From: Microthyrium microscopicum
Taxonomy: Eukaryota > Ascomycota > Dothideomycetes > Microthyriales > Microthyriaceae
DNA length: 64,000 nucleotides
Direction of reading: 5' to 3'
Assembly: GCA_010405405.1 (NCBI GenBank)
Contig: MU004239.1
Coordinates: 248,001 to 312,000 of the forward strand
Positions 11,291 to 20,821 of the stretch are shown piece after piece (the first letter of the stretch is position 1; each line of letters starts with the position of its first letter). The notes beneath the pieces are model-generated. The model was not told the origin of the DNA, searched no databases, and saw only the letters and a program-made list of their open reading frames with translations. The translations under genes and the position numbers were made by a program.

Positions 11291-12399
11291 ATGTTATTCT
11301 CACGAGTAGCAAGTCAATTGGCAAAACGGGCTGCACCTGGACAACTCCGCAGCTTCTCATCTTCTTCAGTTCAAATGGAAGTAAAAAAACTAGGCGTCAT
11401 TGGAGCTGGACAGATGGTAAATTTACTACACTATCTTTCAAATATGAAGACGAGTTCTAAGAATAAATCTCTAGGGTCTAGGAATAGCACTTGTTGCAGC
11501 ACAAAGAGCGAAAGTCCCGGTGACTCTTGTCGACACCTCACAAGCATCAATTGACAAGGGGCTGAAGTTCGCAAGTATGATCATAATACTTCTTGCTCAG
11601 TATGAGTTCTTACAAACTACGCAGGTAAACTCCTTGAAAAGGACATTGCCAAAGAGAGAATCACTGCCGAAGAAGCTGCACAAGTACGAGAACGTTTAAC
11701 TACAACTACCAACGTAGAAGACTTGGGAGACGTCGACTTTGTCATCGAGGCGGTTCCAGTATGTCTTCAAACCTGGGTTATCTATCCAGCTAATGCCTTT
11801 AGGAAATACCCGACCTGAAATTCAAGATTTTCGCCCAATTGGCCAAAGTCTGTCCACCACATGCTATTCTCGCAACCAACACATCATCAATATCAATCAC
11901 CAAGATCGCCGCCGCAACAACAACAGATCCCACAGACCTCTCCGCCGCGTCGCGAGTCGTCAGCTGTCATTTCATGAACCCAGTGCCGGTGCAAAAAGGA
12001 GTAGAAATCATCTCTGGTCTCCAGACATCTCCAGAGACTTTAGAAACTGCCATTGAGTTCTGCAAGCGCATGGGCAAGATTCCATCGAAGAGTGCCGACT
12101 CGCCGGGATTCCTTGCAAATCGCATTCTCATGCCATATATCAACGAAGCAATCATCTGCCTGGAGACTGGCGTTGGCGGCAAGGAAGATATTGACAGTAT
12201 CATGAAGAATGGAACCAATGTTCCCATGGGACCACTTCAGCTTGCGGATTTTATTGGCCTGGATACTTGTTTAGCGATTATGAAAGTACTACATGGGGAG
12301 ACTGGAGACAGCAAATACCGGCCGTCGATACTGCTGCAGAAAATGGTTGATGCTGGCTGGATGGGTAAGAAGAGTGGTAAGGGATTCTACGATTACTGA
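11291..12399 (+). CDS. Mitochondrial-type 3-hydroxyacyl-CoA dehydrogenase (NAD)
   Basis: Four exons, 11291-11416, 11475-11574, 11625-11758 and 11803-12399, 318 residues. The first 27 residues (MLFSRVASQLAKRAAPGQLR) are Arg/Ser-rich without acids, a good mitochondrial presequence. The NAD site LGVIGAGQM|GLGIALVAAQ is split by intron 1, exactly between Met and Gly. Other marks are VDFVIEAVP, ILATNTSSISIT, SCHFMNPVPVQKGVEII with the catalytic His, DSPGFLANRILMPYINEA and the C-terminal GKKSGKGFYDY. The enzyme oxidises L-3-hydroxyacyl-CoA (or 3-hydroxybutyryl-CoA) in beta-oxidation. Length matches the short-chain HADH class (about 310 aa). Chain-length preference cannot be read from the sequence. 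Confidence 0.9.
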
Positions 12400-12694
12400 T
12401 GTACAAAAATATCACGAGTTCCATGGGTTTGAGTTCATGTGCAAGGAGAGATGTTTATTGCTTACAAGCGCAGCCAGTTCCTGCATCCCTTTATCGACTG
12501 CACCTTCTGAACCTGTTTTTTAAACGAGGGTTTTCTCCTCAACAAGGCAAGGTCAACTACTCGCTCTTTGATGTCATCTCCGGGTAGCAAGCAAATGATT
12601 GCAGTATATTACGTTCTGCTTTACTATCTCTGGTCGAACATTAGAGCGCAAATTCTTCCCTACAACCTCCGTGTGCTCTTCTTTCAGAACAGTG

Positions 12695-14130
12695 ATGGAG
12701 ACTACCAACACCATGGCATCGATCCAAAATCCCGCGAAGGATCCAGCAATAGAAGAATCTGCCCAGCCTCTAGATCGCTTGAGCGACGAAGGACCAGCCA
12801 ATGAAGAAGAACCAAGTGAGAGCGCAAAAGACCAACTCATGTCACTTCTTGACACAATACGTGACACACTACCTCGACATGAAGGCAGCCGTATCAAAGC
12901 TGGTTTAACCGCAAACTTGTTTCATGCTAACTACATGTTGAGAACGCTACGAGGCCCAGAGGCCATTAGAGAGATCAAGATGTCACCAGCAGCTGCTAAG
13001 GCTTGGAAGTTGCACATGCAAGGATTGCGCGTTTATGGGTGGGAGCGCCGTATTTACTCCATTTTGAGCTATTGTATGTTGTTCTGATACAAATCGCATC
13101 GTACATAAGCTAATCCCTAGCTCCAAGGGCGTGACGCGTATAAAAAGAAAAGTAAGGCAATACGGTTCCGTGAAAAAGATGCGACCCCGGACAAACCGAA
13201 CGTGGAAAATCCTTCCGTGGACGAGGCCCCCGAATCGAAACGCCAGAAAACTACCCAAGTTAAAGCAATGAGCAGTAGGTCTGACCACAGTAGACCAGTA
13301 TCGATTGCCTCTGGAGACTCATCGGCCATTGAGGCTTCAACCAAGGAAGACGATCATACAAGACATATCAAAGAAATAGTCAGTTCTCAAAGAGATTTCC
13401 CCATAATTCTGCTAACCATCAGCAGGCCAGAGAGAGAGACAATTACGCGTGCATACTGACCAATGTAGAACTGGCCGAAAGCACGCACATCTTCCCACAG
13501 AAACTGCGCAGAAATGGAATGAATGCTGAAGCGAAGCGTGCCGGGCACTACATGGAAATATTTTTCGAGGCCAAAGCACTGCGGGAATCGTGGGAGAAGG
13601 TTGAAATCCAAATGAACAAAGAGACAGCTGCGAATATCCTTACACTCTCGCTCGACGCACGCGTCTACTGGACTGCACATCTGTTTGCCTTGGAGCCGCT
13701 AGATCCAGAAAAACACGATGATCCAGAAAAACTGCTCAGAGTCAGATTTCACTGGCGACCGAAACTGGAGGGCGCTTACCTGTTGGTACACTGCAGACTT
13801 CCAAACGATAAAAGCCCGCTCCGAGAAATTAAATCAGGCGATGTCTTTGAGATTGAGACAGACAACCCAAATAAAAGACCACTTCCAGATCGTGACCTGC
13901 TTCGCTTAGTGTACAACTTTCATGGAGTGGTCTGGGCTGACGATGGCGCCTTCAACGACGACAGCGACACCAAGGATAGCGCTTCAGTAGGTTCCGTGGT
14001 AAGCGATGAGCCCGTTGACTTTCAACAAGCTCCTGGCGGCAGCGAAAGCTTTATCGAGAAAGTCGGCTCCTGGATGGACGATGTTCCCTTGGAAGGCGAT
14101 GAACAGGTTGGATTGGGATGTGATTCCTAG
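12695..14130 (+). CDS. Fungal HNH-endonuclease-like protein (HNH_2 type)
   Basis: Proposed exons 12695-13073, 13128-13378 and 13426-14130, 444 residues. Splice sites are chosen by frame continuity: a phase-1 GTATGT donor joining at CCAAG|GG, and GTCAGT to CAG|GCC. The last exon begins ARERDNYACILTNVELAESTHIFPQ, which matches the HNH_2 pattern R-D-x-x-x-C-x-L-T...x-x-A-H-I-x-P (His about 231). It is followed by NILTLSLDARVYWTAHLFALEPL (Asn about 280), the second half of the site. In the family as I know it this element carries a His where Arg 289 stands here, so nuclease activity is uncertain. The N-terminal ~200 residues are charged with a basic KRKK-like region. Fungal genomes carry many of these genes, role unknown. 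Confidence 0.6.
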
Positions 14131-14592
14131 AAGGGAATTTGTTTGCTTTTCCTTCAAAAACACCTGTTAGTATCATATACCGCGATAAAAAGCTGTTCAA
14201 CTCTTTTTCACGTTCTTTGTTGAGGCTCCAGTATCATCTTGAAATCAAGAGGATGCTGTTGAGGTTACGCGATAGTAAATCAATGCAAGAGCCTCCAGGC
14301 TCCACATAATCATATCAAAGGGCTGACAAAATACCTGACGTCTACGTCTTGGGCTTACCAAGACTTCTGAAGAAAAGCGCTGTTTCCCATCGTGTTCAAT
14401 AAAGATTGTGGATTTAAAGTAGTTCCTAGAAATGAAGCAGTCGACAACAAAACGTGGCATATGGAGCCATGTCAGTTGATGAGGGCACGCCAGTTATTTT
14501 GTCAAATGGTTGTCATATTCTCGACTAGATCTTAGCTGATGATCCCCAAGCAGCGGGCGACATGCCAACATTTACAAGAATCGCTATGCGCT
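14131..14592. other. Intergenic, convergent 3' ends
   Basis: This 462-bp stretch lies between the 3' ends of the HNH-like gene and the first RNase H-like gene. I see no gene, repeat or RNA structure I can support. Confidence 0.3.
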
Positions 14593-15477
14593 TCACCTTC
14601 TGTGTCGTCTTGGGCGATTTGGTCTATAAGATGTGGCCAGCCTCTGATCAACATATTCATAAAGATCCCAGTGCCGCCAGTATTCGCTCTCGACACCAAC
14701 GACATCGTGTACGTCGAGGCAAGCAGTACAAGACGAAGAGGCAGGGTTCTCGGCGTCGTACTGAACATGTAGATATCGCACTTCGCCATATCTCCTCAAC
14801 TCCGTCTCACGAGCCTGAGCTATAGAGATCAGCTCAGGGTTTTCATCCATGGCCGACTCTATCATATCGTCATCAAGGTTTCCGGTCATAAAGTTAGCCG
14901 CAAACAGCGAAGCGGTCTTGATGACCACGTCAATCTTGAGTCCTGGCTGGTCCTCGAGCCAGATCGCTCCTGGTGGAGGCTCACGCCTTGGAGTGTATCT
15001 GTTCACATTCTGCGAGCTCGTGAGAGGCCTTACGCGCTGATTTCTGCCGCGTGCTCGTTCAATGGATAGTTTGTGACCGTAGTATGCGAGGAGCGCTAGT
15101 TCCATACCCAGAATAAGGGAAAATATCTCGGCACCACGTTTCGTTTGAGGAAATCGCTTCGTAGGTAGGAGAAAGTGTAGGTCATTGATGCCTCCAAACT
15201 TCCTTTCGTGGACTGCTGCCTTAGGGTAGGTAGTTAGTATGGTTCTGTTCGTATTCAAGGTCATGACTGGGTGAGGGAGACATTGGGACAATGTAGTCGA
15301 ACATGAAGTCGAGACCACAAGGTCAAAGTTTAAGAGCATCCTCGTAAGACAGGACGGAAGACCAAAATTCGGCATAAGGAAACTTACTGCACCAGCAAAG
15401 GCACCTGGAGTGTCTTTACGCCGACAAATTCCTTCAACATTGATCATCATCCGGTAAGCTTTGCCCGGCAGCTGCAT
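14593..15477 (-). CDS. Degenerate RNase H-like protein, paralogue 1
   Basis: Two exons, 15477-15388 and 15219-14593, 238 residues, phase-0 junction at ...TPGAFAGA|AAVHERKFGG. The splice choice is supported by the paralogue at 16370-17451, which has its intron at the same place. The pattern MINVEGICRRKD...GAFAGA...FPQTKRGAEIFSLILGMELAL resembles the RNase H fold: strand with Asp-Gly, then P-x-T-x-x-R-A-E on helix A. The fold's later 'TDS' strand appears as VVIKTASLFAANF. The expected catalytic acids are therefore Glu for the first Asp, Glu kept, Ala for the third Asp. If the assignment is right, this is an inactive or altered fold. The 168-nt intron is stop-free and a multiple of three, so a retained-intron isoform is possible. 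Confidence 0.5.
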   Translation of the reverse strand: MQLPGKAYRMMINVEGICRRKDTPGAFAGAVSFLMPNFGLPSCLTRMLLNFDLVVSTSCSTTLSQCLPHPVMTLNTNRTILTTYPKAAVHERKFGGINDLHFLLPTKRFPQTKRGAEIFSLILGMELALLAYYGHKLSIERARGRNQRVRPLTSSQNVNRYTPRREPPPGAIWLEDQPGLKIDVVIKTASLFAANFMTGNLDDDMIESAMDENPELISIAQARETELRRYGEVRYLHVQYDAENPASSSCTACLDVHDVVGVESEYWRHWDLYEYVDQRLATSYRPNRPRRHRR

Positions 15478-16369
15478 GATGAAGGATCGCAAAAGCAATA
15501 ACCTGCGTAGATAATGCGATCTTTGATAAGGACTGACTTCTCCGTGTAAGTATAATTTACCTAGAATGTTCGATTTACCGTGGGACTCACACTGGACACG
15601 ACGCGTATTTGCGTAGTGATTTGCTCAATGGGAAGACTGTTGCAGCAACTTGAGGACAGTAGCAGAGGTAAACGACAAGCACAAGATATAGGATTGCCCA
15701 AGGGCTACAATCAAGTTGAGAACTTCTTCAAGAAAGGAGTAGATGAGATGTCGGTTCACACGCTCATCCCCTTTGAAGCAGGGAGTCGCGTCGCTTAGTA
15801 CAGAACGCGTGCGGATATCTGACCCCCGAAAACGCCACCATTTACACTGTCTCACACTTACAACTCGTTCATTTTAACAAAAATTGACAGGGGATCCTAG
15901 AGAAACTTTCCACAATCTTCAGAGACCAAGAAGATTAAGGGAGCTTATGGCTGTGAATACAATGGTCCCTGAGTAGGCAAAATAGCAATGACAGCCTGAC
16001 AGCTTTACATCATGCAATTTAGGCAAACACAGAATCTCTGTCTGTGTTGAAAATGAGTTACGTAGGTTTGGAACGTGAGCAAAAGTAAAAGCAGAGGCTC
16101 TCAAGGTGGTAGATCCTGTATCAAGTGCATATGCTGTCATGAGTTACTGAAATACTTACCTAGATAATTTGCTAATAAGGTTGATAGAGTAGGCAAGACA
16201 GCGAAGCAGACCTCAACATCACGACAGCAGCACATACACGATGCATGAGCATCGCTGCAAGAAGTTTTTGGCAAATGAGTTAGGTATGTGTTCATGTCAA
16301 AACTAGGAGAATTCAAAAAATCATATTCCTTCCTTTGATGCGCTTCATCGACGATGGAGCCACAAGAAT
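15478..16369. other. Intergenic region between RNase H-like paralogues
   Basis: This gap of 892 bp separates tandem minus-strand paralogues. A 72-codon plus-strand frame at 15580-15798 and an 81-codon minus frame at 16137-16382 show no family features or similarity to the paralogues. I see no relic of a third copy. Confidence 0.3.
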
Positions 16370-17451
16370 TCAATTTGGGCATAATGAACGTTCATCGGTG
16401 CAGTCGAGATAGTATTCCAGAGTTAGGGGTCCATATGCAAAGTCTTCGCTTGCAACATCCTGTGCAATGTTGGTCCTGTATGTCCAGCCACGGACAGGCC
16501 GTCCATATTCGTGCATAAAGTCCAGCTTATCATGGCACACTTCGGTGGCGAAATTTGTCATCGTTTTGGGTATGAGTTTATACCGGATTGTGCCCTGGGC
16601 CAGCACCTCGCATCGACGGCAGAAAATCAACTTGAGCAGGTCGCCATCCTCAATGGCACTGAAGTCTAGCGCACCTTCTGCGTCCGGAGGTAGAAATCCA
16701 AAATCCAGTTTCGAAAGCCTAACGACTTCTGCTGAACTCGTCATAATCGTAACGTCCAATCGAGGCTTTTGAAGGCTATTTTCAGAAACCCAAAGATGTC
16801 TCGGGCCCCTTTGTATTTCCATGTCCAGCTGGCGTTTTCGAGCCTTTGAAATGGCCTTTCTCGAATGTGCTTTGCGAGGCCTTGAGTCCATAATAGCCTT
16901 TCTTGCTTTGGACTTTTGAGGCCTGGAATCCATTATCGCCCTTCGTGGCTCCAACGGGTGACCTTTAGATTTTTCAGGCCAATGAAGCTTTAGATCCTCT
17001 GGCAACCCCAGCTCGTACAAAGATATCAACGCCAGTTCCAACCCCAATAAGATGGCAAATATATCAGCGCGCCGCTTGGTTGCTGGAAACTCGTCATCTG
17101 GAAGAGCATTACGGCGATGGGTCGAGCCTCCATTCTTCTTTACGTGGACGGCTCCCTTTAATGCGTTAGATCCGCCTTTATTTGGAATATACGCCCAACA
17201 GATATCGCGTTATGGACTTCCTGTAAGTTGAGCCGAGATGACAGATTCTGTGAAGTTTGAAGTTTTCACATGCCAATGGGCCGCAACGAAAATTGGAAGT
17301 CGTTTCAACGATCAACTAAAATGATCAATGAACTTACGGAAGCTGCGAACGATCCTTTCCAGCCTTTGGCTCGACAGACGCCATCGGTATGGATTTTCAT
17401 TTCGTATACCGGAACGGGCGCGTCCATGTCCAAATCGTAGACGTCTTCCAT
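16370..17451 (-). CDS. Degenerate RNase H-like protein, paralogue 2
   Basis: Two exons, 17451-17338 and 17155-16370, 299 residues, intron GTAAGT...AAAG in phase 0. It aligns along the fold with the neighbour at 14593-15477: YEMKIHTDGVCRAKG, GSFAAS|GAVHVKKNGGS, FPATKRRADIFAILLGLELAL. The first acid is Asp in a normal T-D-G, the second position is Asp rather than Glu, and the third is Ser (VTIMTSSAEVV where T-D-S would be expected). Between helix A and that strand is a basic insert with an internal repeat: RAIMDSRPQKSKARKAIMDSRPRK, then SRKAISKARKR (about residues 105-145), which could bind nucleic acid. RNase H similarity is by pattern only; catalytic activity looks doubtful. Confidence 0.5.
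16832..16948 (-). repeat. In-gene tandem repeat coding KARKAIMDSRP units
   Basis: Inside paralogue 2 a stretch of about 117 bp encodes two clear copies of the unit (R/K)-(R/K)-A-I-M-D-S-R-P-(Q/R)-K and a shorter third (SRKAISKARKR). The corresponding DNA GGCCTTGAGTCCATAATAGC recurs as GGCCTGGAATCCATTATCGC. It is absent from paralogue 1, so the repeat arose after the duplication or was lost from the other copy. Confidence 0.6.
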
Positions 17452-18442
17452 GGTAGAAGGGATAGAAGCAGTAGATCTTGAGGATTGTAGAAAGTTATAT
17501 GACTGTATTGTCGGTCAGTGGATTGGATCTCAAAGATTGGAGGATTTCATACTACACGTCTTTAATCCTTGAGAGTCTGATTCAAACTGTATCTGAGGAG
17601 TAGTTTACGGAAGCGAAGGATGAGATGAGCATGCCCGATTTAGGATGAGCGCAGGTATTTAGTAAGGAAGAAAACTTCTGTCAACGAAGTCTTTAGAAGA
17701 GGGGAAGTGAGGCTAAGAAGCGGCGGTCGCCGCTATCAGTAGTAGTACTCGGAAAGTTTCTGAATTGTGATCTGTCGAATCAAAGTTTTCCATAGGTTCC
17801 AGAATCCTTAACGCCACCACTATTCAGGGAACTTCCCATCAGCTAGGTCTTGGGACCGGAACGTCGCAGGGAACATGCTATCGGGATCCGGATACCAGGA
17901 GATCAAACCACAAAAGCATACGACAGTACATATCACGAAAGGGGTACTGTTCCGTTCCTCTAGTATGCTTTACAATGTGCTTTACCAAAACGCTGATGGC
18001 TATATCTTGTTAAAGTTGTAGAAGTGACGTCGCGCGTCGCGTTTCGCCCCTTTTCACGCACGCACATGCGGTCTATCGACGCTAAAATCTTCCTCGACCA
18101 TTGTGCTGAGCGTGCATATAAGGCTGAAAGCCAAAAAACCGTCCAACGTCCTGCGTTCGTCACATTTAACTCGAGATATCCATCTTCATTATTCAGTGTA
18201 TGGTCGCGATGTAAGAATTATATCGTAGTGACTAGAGTACCCACACCCAACCAGGTCAAACCTACTCTACTCTAGAGCACTTTGTCATGGCTTTACTGCT
18301 TATCCATTGCAAGAGATGGAAAAGCACGCCGGTTATCTGTTTGCCATTTGGTGTTTGCCCAGTACCTGTACTATTCAAATTTACCTTTCTGTTGAAACTC
18401 CTGCCTGTGTGCCTATGTTGCTTTTTACAAGTCTGATTAGTA
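17452..18442. other. Divergent intergenic region
   Basis: This 991-bp gap lies between the divergent RNase H-like paralogue 2 and the exchanger-like gene. The frames present (67 and 83 codons, overlapping on opposite strands near 17960-18275) have no recognisable content. It presumably holds both promoters. Confidence 0.3.
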
Positions 18443-20593
18443 ATGCTGGCATCCACATCTTATTACCGCAGATCTCCAACAGGTAATGATTGGCAGGTCT
18501 GGCAGTAATCTTGGGGGCCGAGAAGGATGCTCGATTTCGCGATCCAACGACTTTCTGACACTGCCTATATCATCCTTCCAGATTTGATTTTTGAAGGAGT
18601 AGAACGTGGATTTGCAGTTGTAGATGCGTGAGTAATCCATAAGGGAGTCCAAGCAATGCTCATTCTTGTTCAGATTCTGTACGTTCCCGTGCCAGAAAGA
18701 AAACCGGCGAAGAGAAGTTGCAACTACAATTAGAAAGATGGCGCCTGAGAGCAGAAAGGCTTGCGCAAAGAGCGGAGAGCCATCAACATCGGCGACGTAA
18801 ACAACAGGAACAAGATGAACAAACGCACCCTGATGGTGAAACACCACTTCCAAAAGTTGAAAGCAATGAGGCATCCAAGACACATGAACCTAAAGGAACT
18901 CTAAATGGAGGAGCAAATCTTCGAGCGCAACTGAAGATGCTTTTCGCAGCAAACATATTTCGACTGCTTATCAATCTCATGTTCGCTTTGGTTCCTGCAG
19001 GTTTTGCGCTCTATTATACTCATGCCGATGATCTTACCGTCTTTTTCGTCAACTTCTTTGCGGTCATTCCTAGTGCTGCTATACAAGGTGTTGCTGCAGA
19101 TGAGTTGGGGCTTAGGCTACGCGCTACGTTCACCGGCAGATGGGGAGATATCATGGCTGGGCTCTTGAATCAGACATTTGGGTAAGTGATATCGATTTAT
19201 GATGAGAGCACCTTCTACGAGGGATGTCAGCCGGTGGGCAAAATAAAAGGCGCGCTTCCGTCAGCCTTGTTGGCTTCCAGATGCTGAGTTCTATCACCAA
19301 GTGCTTTATTTACCATAAAGAGCGTCCAGAATTGAACGTCTTATCGAATACAGTGGGAAAGATAGCACGGCTTGTTAACAGCGTGGGTGGCAGCCATCAG
19401 AGCTGATGGGAGTACGCCTTTACAAGTTACCACACCGTTGAATGTCAGCGGCGAGAGATAATACGCACAAGATGTATGCTAATCTTGGTGAAATAGTAAT
19501 GCAGTACAGCTCATATCTTCCATCATCCTTCTACGAGCTCGAAGAATCAACATCCTTAAAAGCTCGCTCCTGGGTGGAATACTCACAAATCTCCTTCTCA
19601 TGACTGGGCTAAGCTTTTTCACTGGTGGATTACATTGCTTGGAGCAGTATTTCGACGCCACACTTGCTCAGACCATTGGTATGCTTCTTCTGCTCGCCTG
19701 TTTGAGCCTGGTTATACCTACAGCGGCTCATAGCCTCGGGAATACCTCCCCAAAAGGAATAACACAGCAGTCTCGTGGAACTGCAATCATCATCATGATA
19801 TCATATATCCTTTGGCTTCTGTTTCAACTCAAGTATAACAGAGAGCTGTTTGATAACCCAGAGAAACGAGAGAAGAAGAAAAGAAAGTTGACTGATCAAC
19901 AAAGAATGAAACTGGAAGCTCGACAAGAGGTCAAGAGACAGCTTAAGCGTGCATGGGATGCTAAAATCAACCGCGCCAACCCTCCGTCTACGATCAGTAT
20001 CACTCCTGTTGACTCGGATGTCATTGCAAGTGACTCGAGCGATGGACCCTCCGACGGTGAACCGGATGCCACACTGTCCTATGCTACTTGCTTCATTACT
20101 CTCATAATTAGCACCGTCCTAATCGCGTACAACACGGAACTCGCCACTCGAACAATCGAGGGCCTATTGACCGATGCTGGACTATCAGAGACCTTCGTTG
20201 GCTTGATCATCATCCCGTTGCTCAATATCGACCCAATGTGTATCAGTGTTGCAAACCTGGACAATGTCGACCTTAGTATTTCATTAACGCTTGAACGTTG
20301 TATGCAGACAGCGCTGATGGTCGTGCCGTTTATTGTACTGCTTGCATGGTGGATGCATATTCCAGAGATGAATATGGAATTTGATACCTTTCCAGTCTTG
20401 GCGTTGTTCGCGTCGATTATAATGGTCACGTATGTCGTCCAGCAAGGCAAGAGTAACTGGTAAGACTTCATCAATACTGACAGGATGTGGGACTAACGAT
20501 ATGTATAGGCTTACCGGCGCTTTGCTGGTCAAAGTTTATATTTTGATTGGTCTTTCATCTTATTATGTTGGAACGGCAGAATCGATTCAATAG
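18443..20593 (+). CDS. Ca2+/H+ exchanger (VCX1/CAX family) homologue lacking signature glutamates
   Basis: Four exons, 18443-18482, 18674-19181, 19497-20459 and 20509-20593, 531 residues. Exon 1 (MLASTSYYRRSPT) is the least certain but joins in phase to a CAG acceptor. A basic, coiled N-terminus (about 14-75) precedes membrane helices. The first CAX repeat is clear: AADELGLRL..., IMAGLLNQTFGNAVQLISSIILL, then ILKSSLLGGILTNLLLMTG. Functional exchangers read GNAVEL; here residue 187 is Gln. In the second repeat FVGLIIIPL is followed by LNIDPMCISV, where the family has GNAAEHVTxV, about three residues shorter and without the Glu. The end VQQGKSNWLTGALL matches the family C-terminus. Vacuolar location is inferred from family. 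Transport activity is doubtful. Confidence 0.75.
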
Positions 20594-20821
20594 AGGCAAA
20601 TGCTTAGAGGCTACTGAGTCTCCTTTCAACTTCCAACACTGATAGATTTGATTCACAATTAATACGCACTTTGATGCAAAAAAGGGGTGACCAAGTAAAG
20701 TGCAATCAGAGGTACTGTCTAAACGTGCTCTTAGTCGATTGTCTCAACTCTTTTCTACAGTCAACAACTTAACACTTTGCTGATTTGTCTTCCTGTCTCA
20801 GAAATTTAATGTTCCAGTCTA

